Below the pieces are notes generated by a model. That model did not search any database. It saw only the letters and a list, made by a program, of their open reading frames with translations, and was not told where the DNA came from. 64,000 bases of DNA from Pseudonocardia sp. HH130630-07. Lineage in GTDB: Bacteria; Actinomycetota; Actinomycetes; Mycobacteriales; Pseudonocardiaceae. The stretch's first letter is position 1. Each line of letters opens with the position of its first letter. The stretch lies in NCBI RefSeq assembly GCF_001698125.1, contig NZ_CP013854.1, forward strand, positions 248,001 to 312,000, in the 5' to 3' direction. Both the position numbers and the translations under genes were made by a program. This document shows, piece by piece, positions 56,642-64,000 of this stretch.

Positions 56642-57379
56642 ATGCCCGGCAAGCCCCGTAAGCCCACGCCCGAAGAGAAGAAGGCGCTCAAGGCCCAGAA
56701 GAAGGCCGCGTCGAAGCAGCGTCGCCAGCAGATCTGGCAGGCGTTCCAGATGCAGCGCAAGGAGGACAAGAAGCTCCTCCCGATCATGATCGGCGTGTTC
56801 GTCGGCGCGATCGCGCTGCTCACGCTGATCGGCTGGCTGGTCGGGCTGGTCTGGTTCTCCGTGCCCTTCGGCGTGCTGATCGGCGCGCTCGCGGCGTTCG
56901 CGATCTTCGGTCGCCGGGTGCAGCGCTCGGTGTACCTGAAGGCCGACGGGCAACCGGGGGCCGCGGGCTGGGCCCTGGACAACATGCGCGGCCAGTGGCG
57001 GGTGTCGCAGGGCGTCGCGGGGACCACGCAGCTGGACGCCGTGCACCGGGTCATCGGGCGGCCCGGGATCATCTTCGTGGCCGAGGGCGCGCCGCACCGG
57101 GTCAAGAGCCTCCTCGCGCAGGAGAAGAAGCGCACGGCGCGGGTCGCCGGCACCACCCCGATCTACGACATGATCGTCGGGAACGAGGAAGGGCAGACCC
57201 CGCTCAAGGACCTGCAGCGGCAGCTGACCAAGCTGCCCCGCAACATCTCGGCCGCGGAGATGGACTCGCTGGAGAACCGGCTCAACGCGCTCGGCAACCG
57301 CACCGCGGCGATGCCGAAGGGCCCGATGCCCCAGGGCGCGAAGATGCGCAGCGTCCAGCGGGCCGTTCGCCGCCGCTGA
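56642..57379 (+). CDS. DUF4191 membrane protein
   Basis: The 245-residue protein begins with a Lys-rich stretch (PEEKKALKAQKKAASKQRRQ). Two membrane helices (LLPIMIGVFVGAIALLTLIG; VPFGVLIGALAAFAIFG) and a soluble domain with VHRVIGRPGIIFVAEGAP follow. This matches the DUF4191 family, found beside lipA in mycobacteria and relatives. The function is unknown. TACGCT 6 nt before the ATG indicates a leaderless transcript. Confidence 0.9.
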   Translation: MPGKPRKPTPEEKKALKAQKKAASKQRRQQIWQAFQMQRKEDKKLLPIMIGVFVGAIALLTLIGWLVGLVWFSVPFGVLIGALAAFAIFGRRVQRSVYLKADGQPGAAGWALDNMRGQWRVSQGVAGTTQLDAVHRVIGRPGIIFVAEGAPHRVKSLLAQEKKRTARVAGTTPIYDMIVGNEEGQTPLKDLQRQLTKLPRNISAAEMDSLENRLNALGNRTAAMPKGPMPQGAKMRSVQRAVRRR

Positions 57380-57394
57380 CCCCGCTCCTTCCTG

Positions 57395-57443
57395 CACTCG
57401 TGGAGCTTCGGCCCGGTGTGACGAGGCCGAAGCTCCATGAGTG
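57395..57443. repeat. palindromic repeat copy 5
   Basis: 22-bp arms with a G-T pair and two mismatches near the loop (GGCCCGG against GGCCTCG), loop TGTGA. It lies 15 bp past the DUF4191 stop, between convergent genes. Confidence 0.88.
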
Positions 57444-57483
57444 CTGTCCGGTTCGGGACGGATGTGACGGCTGAGTCCGATGG

Positions 57484-58440
57484 TCAGGGGCGCCAGAGCC
57501 GGGCGGTGACGGTCGGAGCCGGCAGGGCCGCGGCGCGGGCGTGCGCATCGGCGAGCTCCGCGACGACGGCGCGCGGCTCCGTCTGCAACCGGACGGCCAG
57601 GGTCGGGACCAGTACGACTCCCGCGCGTGGCAGGTCCACCTGCTTCCGGACGTCACGGTCGAACGCCTGCGGCCCCAGGTGGAAACGCCGGGACTGGATC
57701 TCCCAGGCCAGGCCCACGTCGTCCCAGTACGCATCGACGACGCCGAGCAGCTCGCCGCCGGGGAGGTACAGGGCGACGTTCCACCGCGGCGCGGGCAGCG
57801 ACGAGCGGCGTACCACCTCCCGCGCCCACGCCTCCGCCGCGGAGCGGGTGCCGTCCGCGACCTCCAAGAACGCCGTCCGGGCCCGCGCGGTGTAGGGCCG
57901 TCGCGGCTCGTCGAGCTCGTCGGCCAGGTCCGCGATGCGGCACGCACCGCGCTGTACCGCATCGGCCAGCATCGCCCGGACGACGTCGAGATCGGTGCAC
58001 CGGGCGGCGGCGTCGACGAGGCACCGGGCCGGTGGCGCCACCCGGAGCCCTCCGACCAGGACGGGTTCCGGAGGCCGGTCCGTCCTCATGACCAGTGCGA
58101 AGTCACGGCTCGTCGTCCGGTGACCGGCCGGGACCAGCACCGCGATCCGGTGCTCGTCGGGCAGCCGGTGCACGCCGTGCAGTGCGGCGCCCGCGGCGCC
58201 GGTCAGCATCGCCTCCTCGCCGGCGTGCAACAGGACGGCACGGCGGTACTGCCTCGGCGTCGTACGACGCCCGTCGAGCTGCACCACACCGAGCAGGTGC
58301 TTGCGCCACGGACCGCCCGGCCGGCAGCGCGCGTCGATCGTGGCCTTCGCGATGCCCATCGCGCGGAGCTGGGACCGGGTGGCGAGACCGTCGGGGAACC
58401 GGGTGGCCAGCATCGGGGCGGCGGCGAGTGAACGTGGCAT
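57484..58440 (-). CDS. AbiEi/DUF559-like accessory protein
   Basis: The 318-residue protein starts at ATG 58440. The N-terminal part looks like the helix-turn-helix of AbiEi-type antitoxins: DGLATRSQLRAMGIAKATID, then WRKHLLGVVQL. TGAAGAALHGVHRLP comes next. The C-terminal part resembles a DUF559/very-short-patch-type nuclease fold: NVALYLPGGELLGVVDAYW, GLAWEIQSRRFHL and FDRDVRKQVDLPRAGVVLVP. The Asp, Glu and following Gln could be a weakened D...E-x-K site. No toxin partner lies beside it. It interrupts the conserved DUF4191-RDD-glnA order and is bracketed by palindromic repeats 5 and 6. Confidence 0.6.
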   Translation of the reverse strand: MPRSLAAAPMLATRFPDGLATRSQLRAMGIAKATIDARCRPGGPWRKHLLGVVQLDGRRTTPRQYRRAVLLHAGEEAMLTGAAGAALHGVHRLPDEHRIAVLVPAGHRTTSRDFALVMRTDRPPEPVLVGGLRVAPPARCLVDAAARCTDLDVVRAMLADAVQRGACRIADLADELDEPRRPYTARARTAFLEVADGTRSAAEAWAREVVRRSSLPAPRWNVALYLPGGELLGVVDAYWDDVGLAWEIQSRRFHLGPQAFDRDVRKQVDLPRAGVVLVPTLAVRLQTEPRAVVAELADAHARAAALPAPTVTARLWRP

Positions 58441-58530
58441 GTACCCACGGTGCGGCCCCGCGGGCCGGCTGCACCCACGATCTGCGCGCCTGTGGATGCA
58501 TCCGGCACATGTGCACACCCGTCCCGGGTG

Positions 58531-58579
58531 CACTCATGGAGCTTCGACCTCGCCACACCGGGCCGAAGCTCCATGAGTG
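58531..58579. repeat. palindromic repeat copy 6
   Basis: 22-bp arms (CACTCATGGAGCTTCGACCTCG and CCGGGCCGAAGCTCCATGAGTG) with a few mismatches near the loop CCACA. It lies 45 bp past the RDD stop, upstream of the AbiEi/DUF559-like gene. Confidence 0.88.
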
Positions 58580-58623
58580 GAGAAACGGGGCGGGGTGGGG
58601 CGGGGCGGGGTGAGGAGAGAGCG

Positions 58624-59097
58624 TCAGGCGGGGGCCGTGCGGACGACGATGGTCGTCGAGGCGCGGTCGTGCCAGCCCCGGCCGTCGGAGTCCAGGAAGA
58701 AGGGCGGGAGCACGACGGCGATCATCGCCGTCCGGATCAGCGCCTTCGGGATGCCGACCTGCTGCCCCATGTCGGTACGGGCGACCCGCATGCGCAGGGC
58801 CAGGTGCCCCGGGGTGGCCCCCAGCACCGCCACCATCAGCACGGTGACGACGAACCAGGTGCCCAGGACCCACCAGCGGAACTCGGTCGTCGCCAGCGCC
58901 TCCGCGCCCCCGACGAGCAGCACGAGCAGGTACGCCAGCAGCCAGTCGATGCACAGGGCGAGCACCCGGCGGCCGAACCCGGCCACCGAGTAGTGCCCGG
59001 AGGCGGGCAGCCCGAACCGCTCGCCGCGGTGACCGCCCGGACGGTCACCGCTCCCGGCGGGTGAACCGGGCAGCCAGGACTCGATCCAGCGGGCCAT
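58624..59097 (-). CDS. RDD family membrane protein
   Basis: The 157-residue protein has the RDD pattern: SVAGFGRRVLALCIDWLLAY (Arg and Asp in helix 1), a second helix around WWVLGTWFVVTVLMVAVLGA, GHLALRMRVARTD, and an end with GRGWHDRASTTIVV. In many actinobacteria a gene of this type lies next to glnA. The function is unknown, perhaps transport-related. The ATG has TAGGCT 7 nt upstream plus an AGGAG. It diverges from glnA. Confidence 0.88.
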   Translation of the reverse strand: MARWIESWLPGSPAGSGDRPGGHRGERFGLPASGHYSVAGFGRRVLALCIDWLLAYLLVLLVGGAEALATTEFRWWVLGTWFVVTVLMVAVLGATPGHLALRMRVARTDMGQQVGIPKALIRTAMIAVVLPPFFLDSDGRGWHDRASTTIVVRTAPA

Positions 59098-59187
59098 GGC
59101 TCCTAGCCTAGGCGTTCGACCGGCGGTGCCCCCGACGACCGCACCGGACATCGGGGACGACTGTGATCGGCGTCGCGTACGCGTCAG

Positions 59188-59203
59188 TTAACGTCGGTGA
59201 AAC
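59188..59203 (+). promoter_or_regulatory. GlnR-like site upstream of glnA
   Basis: TTAAC-GTCGGT-GAAAC fits the GlnR half-pair gTnAC-n6-GaAAC exactly except for the variable first base. It lies 79-94 bp before the glnA start. glnA is a classical GlnR target. The second half-pair is weak. Confidence 0.6.
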
Positions 59204-59281
59204 AGGTGGGTGATGGGCGAGCAACACGGCGCTCCTACCGTCAGGCCCGATCTCCACCAGCGATCGAAGGAGCCCGAGAGA

Positions 59282-60703
59282 GTGTTCAGCAACGCCGAAG
59301 AGGTACTCAAGTACATCTCGGACGAGAAGGTCGAGTACGTCGACATCAGGTTCTGCGACCTGCCCGGCGTCATGCAGCACCTCACCGTCCCCGCCAAGAC
59401 GGCCGGCGACCTCCTGGAGAACGGTGCCGCGTTCGACGGTTCCTCCGTCCGCGGTTTCCAGGCGATCAACGAGTCCGACATGGCACTGTTCGCGGACACC
59501 TCGACCGCGCGCGTGGACCCGTTCCGCAAGCACAAGACCCTGAACGTCAACTTCTTCGTGCACGACCCGGTCACCGGTGAGCCGTACTCCCGGGACCCGC
59601 GCAACGTCGCACGCAAGGCCGAGGAGTACCTCGCCGCGTCGGGTATCGCCGACACCGCGTTCATGGCGCCCGAGGCGGAGTTCTACGTCTTCGACTCGAT
59701 CCGCTTCGGGACCGACCCGCACCAGGCGTACCACCACATCGACTCCTCCGAGGGCTGGTGGAACACCGGCCGCGAGGAGCAGGGCGGGAACCTCGGCTAC
59801 AAGGTCAACTACAAGGGCGGCTACTTCCCCGTCCCGCCGGTCGACCACTACGCCGACCTGCGTGCCGACATCGTCAGCACCATGCAGGCGTCGGGCTTCG
59901 AGGTCGAGCGCGAGCACCACGAGGTCGGCACCGCCGGACAGGCGGAGATCAACTACAAGTTCGACACGCTGCTGCGTGCGGCCGACGACATCATGCTCTT
60001 CAAGTACCTGGTGAAGAACGTGGCGTGGCAGAACGGCAAGACCGCCACCTTCATGCCGAAGCCGCTGTTCGGCGACAACGGCTCGGGCATGCACGTGCAC
60101 TCGTCGCTGTGGAAGGACGGCCAGCCGCTGTTCCACGACGAGTCCGGCTACGGCGGGCTGTCCGACATCGCCCGCTACTACATCGGCGGCCTGCTGCACC
60201 ACGCGCCGTCGCTGCTGGCCTTCACGAACCCGACGGTGAACTCCTACCACCGTCTGGTCCCGGGCTACGAGGCCCCGGTCAACCTGGTGTACTCGGCCCG
60301 CAACCGCTCGGCCTGCATCCGGATCCCGCTGACCGGTGACAGCCCCAAGGCCAAGCGCGTCGAGTTCCGCTGCCCCGACTCCTCGGGCAACCCGTACCTC
60401 GCCTTCTCGGCGATGCTGATGGCCGGTCTCGACGGCATCAAGAACAAGATCGAGCCGCCGGCCCCGATCGACAAGGACCTGTACGAGCTGCCGCCGGAGG
60501 AGGCCCGGGACATCGCCCAGGTCCCGTCCAGCCTCGGCGCGGTCATCGACAAGCTCGAGGAGGACCACGACTATCTGCTCGACGGTGGCGTGTTCACCCC
60601 GGACCTGATCGAGACCTGGATCGCCTACAAGCGGGAGAACGAGATCGACCCGCTGCGGCTGCGCCCGCACCCGTACGAGTTCGCGCTGTACTACGACGTG
60701 TGA
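59282..60703 (+). CDS. glnA: type I glutamine synthetase
   Basis: The 473-residue enzyme makes glutamine from glutamate and ammonia. [35 protein letters not shown] and [10 protein letters not shown] are conserved metal and substrate sites. The adenylylation Tyr lies in [15 protein letters not shown], so the enzyme is of the regulated GSI-beta type, probably controlled by GlnE. The GTG at 59282 has AAGGAG about 10 nt upstream and gives [11 protein letters not shown]. The upstream region has a GlnR-like site. A strong terminator follows. Confidence 0.97.
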   Translation: MFSNAEEVLKYISDEKVEYVDIRFCDLPGVMQHLTVPAKTAGDLLENGAAFDGSSVRGFQAINESDMALFADTSTARVDPFRKHKTLNVNFFVHDPVTGEPYSRDPRNVARKAEEYLAASGIADTAFMAPEAEFYVFDSIRFGTDPHQAYHHIDSSEGWWNTGREEQGGNLGYKVNYKGGYFPVPPVDHYADLRADIVSTMQASGFEVEREHHEVGTAGQAEINYKFDTLLRAADDIMLFKYLVKNVAWQNGKTATFMPKPLFGDNGSGMHVHSSLWKDGQPLFHDESGYGGLSDIARYYIGGLLHHAPSLLAFTNPTVNSYHRLVPGYEAPVNLVYSARNRSACIRIPLTGDSPKAKRVEFRCPDSSGNPYLAFSAMLMAGLDGIKNKIEPPAPIDKDLYELPPEEARDIAQVPSSLGAVIDKLEEDHDYLLDGGVFTPDLIETWIAYKRENEIDPLRLRPHPYEFALYYDV

Positions 60704-60733
60704 TCCACGTCTGAGTCAGACCGGAACACACGT

Positions 60734-60769
60734 CGAGGCCCGGTATCCCGCGAGGGGTACCGGGCCTCG
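60734..60769 (+). terminator. terminator after glnA
   Basis: Perfect 12-bp stem CGAGGCCCGGTA/TACCGGGCCTCG with a 12-nt loop, 30 bp past the stop. Confidence 0.85.
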
Positions 60770-60811
60770 TCCCGTGTGACCGGGATCCGACGGGCCGGGG
60801 CCGGACACACG

Positions 60812-60847
60812 ACGGCGCCGCCCGCTCGGGAGAGCGGACGGCGCCGT
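60812..60847 (-). terminator. terminator after first GlsB-like gene
   Basis: Stem ACGGCGCCGCCCGCTC/GAGCGGACGGCGCCGT (15 of 16 pairs), 4-nt loop, 24 bp beyond the stop of the minus-strand gene at 60871. Confidence 0.75.
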
Positions 60848-60870
60848 GCCGCGCAGAGGCGACCGCTACC

Positions 60871-61155
60871 TCAGTGGCGGGCCTTCTTGCGACCGGTGAT
60901 GGCGTTGTAGACCAGCAGCACGATGATCGCACCGATCACCGAACCGATGATGCCCCCGAACGAGAAGCTCATGAACGCCGACGCACCGCCGCCGCTGGAG
61001 ATGAGCGACCAGAGCAGGCCACCCACGAGCGAGCCGACGATACCGAGCACGATCGTGGGGATGATGCCCATGCTGTCGTTACCGGGAACGATGGCGCGGG
61101 CCAGGAAGCCGGCGATCAGACCGACGACGATCGCGATGAGAATGGTCCAGAGCAT
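60871..61155 (-). CDS. GlsB/YeaQ/YmgE-family membrane protein 1
   Basis: The 94-residue protein has three hydrophobic, Gly-rich helices (MLWTILIAIVVGLIAGFLAR; IIPTIVLGIVGSLVGGLLWS; FGGIIGSVIGAIIVLLVYN). The family signature is ARAIVPGNDSMGIIPTI with an end AITGRKK. These are small stress-associated membrane proteins of unknown activity. The ATG at 61155 has GAGGGGAAA upstream. A paralogue follows at 61340. Confidence 0.9.
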   Translation of the reverse strand: MLWTILIAIVVGLIAGFLARAIVPGNDSMGIIPTIVLGIVGSLVGGLLWSLISSGGGASAFMSFSFGGIIGSVIGAIIVLLVYNAITGRKKARH

Positions 61156-61339
61156 GAGGTTTCCCCTCTGAGCGACGGATGGAACGAGCAACGGCCCGGC
61201 GTACCGGACCTAGCTGTCCTCCGAGTGACCGGATCGCCCGTCGCCGAAACGTCCGTTCCGGTCACCGTTCGGGTGCGATCCGGCGACGGGAAAGCGACGG
61301 CGCCGTGACTACTCCGGACGGCATCGCCCGTACGCCTGA

Positions 61340-61606
61340 TCAGCGGCGGACCTTCTTACGGCCGGTGACCGCGTTGTAGGCCAGCAGCACGACGATCGCA
61401 CCGAGGATCGAGCCGATGAAACCCGAGGTCGTCAGGGCGAGGGTGCCCGTCGTGATGAGCGTCCAGAGGAAGCCGCCGACGAACGAGCCGGCGATCCCCA
61501 GCAGGATCGTGGCGATGACGCCCATGCTGTCCTTGCCCGGGACGACGGCACGGGCGATGAAGCCGGCGACGAGTCCGACGACGATCGTGACGATGAGAGA
61601 CCACAC
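61340..61606 (-). CDS. GlsB/YeaQ/YmgE-family membrane protein 2
   Basis: The 88-residue paralogue of the gene at 60871 starts MWSLIVTIVVGLVAGFIAR and carries ARAVVPGKDSMGVIATI and a C-terminal AVTGRKK. The Ser-rich loop of the first copy is replaced by TTGTLALTTSG. The GTG has GAGGAG upstream. The 184-bp gap suggests separate promoters. The pair arose by tandem duplication. Confidence 0.9.
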   Translation of the reverse strand: MWSLIVTIVVGLVAGFIARAVVPGKDSMGVIATILLGIAGSFVGGFLWTLITTGTLALTTSGFIGSILGAIVVLLAYNAVTGRKKVRR

Positions 61607-62160
61607 GGTAGGAGCTCCTCCCTGTCCGGCTCGACGGTCGAGCCGGACGCACCTCGGCTCCGGCCGGCACGCGCCGCTTCGGTCGAGACACCGGGAACGC
61701 TAGTCCGGGCGGTGGGCCGTCCACATGCGTGAACGCCCTCAACCTGCTGGTCAGGCAGCTCAGGGGCCGGCTCCGGGACATCACCGATGCGGACCGCAGA
61801 CCCTCACGAGCGGGTCAGGTCCGATCGGTCGTGCCCGACCGTCCGGACGGCTCAGCGATCCGCGCCCGCAGGCTCCCGGGATCCGTTGACAGGACGGCCT
61901 GCGACTGCTTGACTCGTCTTCACCGTGTTCCGCGTCACATACGGGTGAGGACTGCATCCGTCCGAGTACCGTCCGTGACGCACCGACTGCGCTACGCCGC
62001 ACTCACCACCACGCGTCATCCTGCACGAGCGTGACTCCGCCGTGCCCCTGCACGTGCACGACCTCCTCGGCGGCAGGTCGTGTCCCCTCCGCGCCCCCGG
62101 GCTGACCATGTCGCCCGGGGGTGCGGCTCGTCCGGGGCCGGTCACCCCGTCACTGCGCGG
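61607..62160. other. intergenic region with no recognised feature
   Basis: About 550 bp between the second GlsB-like gene and the HbpS-like gene. The open frames here are short, overlap one another and have no motifs. A TTGACA (61885-61890) and a TTGACT (61909-61914) occur, but no matching -10 at proper spacing can be assigned. I see no RNA gene. Confidence 0.4.
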
Positions 62161-62595
62161 TCACTCCGCTCCGGTCACCGCGACCAGGCCGGCGGCCGCG
62201 ATCCCGGCGACGGCGGCGGCCTCGTCGTTCAGCGACGCGTCACCGGTCACGCCGACGGCGCCGATCACGGTGCCCCCGGCGTCTTTCACGAAGACGCCGC
62301 CGGGCACCGAGAGGATCTTCCCCCCGGCCAGGGTCGCCACCGAGGTGAAGAACTCCGGCGAGTCCGCCGCGCGGGCGGCGATCGCGCGGTTGGTCATGCC
62401 CAGCGCGAGCACGCCGCTGGCCTTGCCGATCGCCAGGTCCGGGCGCAGGAAGCCGGAGCCGTCCTGCCGGGCCAGCGCGACGACGGCGCCGCCCGGGTCG
62501 AGCACGGCCACGGTCAGCGGGTTGAAGCCCTGCTCGGTGCCGTGCGCCAGTGCGGCGGCGGCGATGGTCTGCGCCTGGTCCAGGGTGATCGTCAT
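62161..62595 (-). CDS. GlcG/HbpS-family protein
   Basis: The 144-residue protein begins ITLDQAQTIAAAALAHGTEQ. It has PLTVAVLDPGGAVVALARQDG, then AIGKASGVLALGMTNRA and a final AAVAGIAAAGLVAVTG, all typical of the GlcG/HbpS fold (DUF336). In Streptomyces HbpS is a secreted haem-binding redox sensor; no signal peptide is seen here, so a cytoplasmic role is likelier. The ligand is unknown. It precedes two other genes on the same strand with short gaps. Confidence 0.85.
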   Translation of the reverse strand: MTITLDQAQTIAAAALAHGTEQGFNPLTVAVLDPGGAVVALARQDGSGFLRPDLAIGKASGVLALGMTNRAIAARAADSPEFFTSVATLAGGKILSVPGGVFVKDAGGTVIGAVGVTGDASLNDEAAAVAGIAAAGLVAVTGAE

Positions 62596-62629
62596 ACCGG
62601 CGAGCCTGCCATCACACTCCCGTGCACGC

Positions 62630-63052
62630 TCACCGTGGGGTGAGCGCCACCAGCGGGATGGTCCGGTCGGTCTTGCGCTCGTAGTCGGCGAACCCGCCGT
62701 TCTCGTCCTTGATCCGGGTCCAGATCCGCTCGCGGTCGCCCGGCTCCAGCTCGGTGGCGTGCAGCCGCACCGTCTCCACGGCACCCCGGCCGTCGGAGAT
62801 CTCGGCGACGACGTCCGGGTTCGCCAGGAGATTGTGGAACCAGGCCGGGTGCTTCGGGGCACCCGCTGCGGACGCGACGACGACGTACCGGTCCCCGTCG
62901 GCGAACCAGCGCAGCGGCGCGATCCGCTCGGCGCCGCTCTTCGCGCCGACGTGGTGGAGCAGCACCATCGGCAGGCCGGTGAACGGCTCACCGACCCGGC
63001 CGTCGTTCTCCCGGAACTCGCGGATGACGCGGGTGTTGAAGTCCTCTGCCAT
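62630..63052 (-). CDS. deazaflavin (F420)-dependent oxidoreductase
   Basis: The 140-residue protein belongs to the nitroreductase/Ddn split-barrel family. It has FNTRVIREFRENDGRVGEP, MVLLHHVGAKSGAERIAPL, AGAPKHPAWFHNLLANPDV and a C-terminal FADYERKTDRTIPLVAL. The blocks VGAKSG and HPAWFHNL are strong signs of F420 binding. The ATG at 63052 gives MAEDFNTRV. It lies 34 bp upstream of the HbpS-like gene. The substrate is unknown. Confidence 0.9.
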   Translation of the reverse strand: MAEDFNTRVIREFRENDGRVGEPFTGLPMVLLHHVGAKSGAERIAPLRWFADGDRYVVVASAAGAPKHPAWFHNLLANPDVVAEISDGRGAVETVRLHATELEPGDRERIWTRIKDENGGFADYERKTDRTIPLVALTPR

Positions 63053-63077
63053 GCTGGCCGATCCTTCCAGGTCCGGC

Positions 63078-63791
63078 TCAGGCGGGCGCGCCGCCGGGCG
63101 CGAACACCACCCATCCGGCTGTCGCGGTCGCGACGACCGCGGCGAGCAGGAAGAACCCGGCCCACGCACCGCCGGAGAGCGGGGTGAGCTCGGCGAGCCG
63201 GTCGGCGTCGGAGTGCCGCAACCGGCCGCCGCGCCGCCCGCGCCGCAGTTCCGCCGCGGCCTTCACCCCGCCGAACAGCAGGAACCAGGCCAGCGCGGCG
63301 GCGAACCCGGTGCGGAGGTCCTCCTCGGCGCGCAGCGCGACCAGCACCAGCACCGCCCCGGTGACCAGGACGGCGAGCCCGCCGTAGAGGTTGCGGATCT
63401 GCAGCAGCGTCGCGGCCAGCAGCCCGGCGCCGATCCAGAGCATCACCGTCGCCGCGTCCGCCGCGACGAGCACCGCACCGCCGAGGCCGAGCAGCGGCGG
63501 GAAGACGTACCCCGCGAGGAACATGACGACGACCCCGGCACCGCGCCCGGCACCCGTCGAGTAGGTGACGCCCGAGGAGTCCGCGTGCAGCCGGATCCCG
63601 GTCAGCCCCCGCCCGACCAGGACCGCGACCAGCGCGTGCCCGCCCTCGTGGGCGATCGTCACCGCCGTCCTGGTCAGCCGCCACGTCGGCCGCCAGGCCA
63701 CCACGACCAGCGCCAGCAGCGCGGCCAGCAACGACGCCGGCCGGGCCGCGACCAGCTCGTACCCGCGGGTGATCAACTCGAGGGGAGCCAC
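63078..63791 (-). CDS. M50-type membrane metallopeptidase
   Basis: The roughly 237-residue membrane protein has a zinc site HEGGH in TAVTIAHEGGHALVAVLVGR near residue 50. Glycines (TGAGRGAGVVVMFLAGYVFPPL) and about six helices follow. A second Asp motif in the C-terminal half (DADRLAEL) could bind the metal, but the N-P-D-G of classic site-2 proteases is not seen. Members may cleave membrane proteins; activity is unproven here. The GTG at 63791 is the best start. It diverges from the MerR gene. Confidence 0.72.
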   Translation of the reverse strand: MAPLELITRGYELVAARPASLLAALLALVVVAWRPTWRLTRTAVTIAHEGGHALVAVLVGRGLTGIRLHADSSGVTYSTGAGRGAGVVVMFLAGYVFPPLLGLGGAVLVAADAATVMLWIGAGLLAATLLQIRNLYGGLAVLVTGAVLVLVALRAEEDLRTGFAAALAWFLLFGGVKAAAELRRGRRGGRLRHSDADRLAELTPLSGGAWAGFFLLAAVVATATAGWVVFAPGGAPA

Positions 63792-63887
63792 CCGTCCAGT
63801 GAACCAGCGGCCCCGTGACACCCGTCGGGAGGTCTCCCGGGATTCGTGCTTGACCTCCAGCGGCTGGAACCCGCGAGGCTGTGTCCC

Positions 63888-64000
63888 GTGACCACGCCGC
63901 ACGAGGACCCCGTACTGCTGAGCATCGGACGCCTGTCCGAGTGGACCGGGGTGCCGGTGCGCACGATCCGCTTCTGGTCCGACGAGGGCCTGGTGCCCTC
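63888..64000 (+). CDS. MerR-family regulator, truncated by window end
   Basis: The 38 visible residues end in SIGRLSEWTGVPVRTIRFWS and DEGLVPS, which is the N-terminal MerR helix-turn-helix (L-A-x-x-T-G-V-x-x-x-T-I-R-x-Y/W). The GTG at 63888 opens the frame. It diverges from the M50 gene. The effector domain lies beyond the window. Confidence 0.85.
   Translation, partial: MTTPHEDPVLLSIGRLSEWTGVPVRTIRFWSDEGLVP

Overview
The window comes from a very GC-rich actinobacterium, most likely of the Pseudonocardiaceae (Pseudonocardia-like). The signs are frequent GTG starts, many apparent leaderless promoters, an SsgB-type sporulation/division protein, F420-type oxidoreductases, a RskA-type anti-sigma factor, and a gene order from about 29.2 to 60.7 kb that follows the ctaF-ctaC-asnB-adoK-erpA-glxK-cobT/cobS-ilvE-gcvT-pepA-sucB-lipB-lipA-glnA block of mycobacteria. 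The genus is inferred from this gene content and order, not from a search.

Region 1-30 kb is mixed chromosomal sequence. It opens with a small nucleotidyltransferase, a tRNA-Val, an ECF sigma/anti-sigma pair and ssgB. A tRNA Gly-Cys-Val cluster follows, duplicated in tandem together with its terminator, and a third tRNA-Gly lies beyond a frameshifted membrane-anchored protein that carries an internal repeat. Next come a Zur-type site before the zinc-free ribosomal protein L31, an iron-box-controlled ferredoxin reductase, a P450, a HipA-like kinase overlapping a DUF3037 gene, pgi, a PAP2 phosphatase, a DICT-domain sensor, an Fpg/Nei glycosylase, an NHL-repeat thioredoxin, a trypsin-like protease, a DesK/NarL-type two-component pair, an acyl-CoA dehydrogenase, and a divergent TetR/SDR pair with two matching operators.

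Region 29-61 kb is the conserved core: cytochrome oxidase subunits, asparagine synthetase, adenosine kinase, an Fe-S carrier, glycerate kinase, a CobU-CobT fusion with cobS, ilvE, gcvT, leucyl aminopeptidase, lipoamide dehydrogenase, the lipoyl acyltransferase E2, lipB, lipA and glnA. Lipoate synthesis (lipB, lipA) and its users (E2, E3, gcvT) therefore sit together. Accessory genes are inserted in this core: an F420-type oxidoreductase, an ArsR-like regulator and an SDR between lipB and lipA, and an AbiEi/DUF559-like gene between the DUF4191 and RDD genes.

The most unusual feature is a family of six near-identical 47-49 bp palindromes (conserved stem CACTCATGGAGCTTCGG, variable 5-nt loop). 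They lie at gene 3' ends at 18.5, 18.6, 32.8, 56.5, 57.4 and 58.5 kb. One supplies the end of the PAP2 reading frame and two bracket the AbiEi/DUF559-like gene. They look like dispersed, terminator-like repeats.

The last 3 kb hold two small GlsB/YeaQ-type membrane proteins, an HbpS/GlcG-type protein, a deazaflavin-dependent oxidoreductase, an M50-type metallopeptidase and the start of a MerR regulator cut by the window edge.
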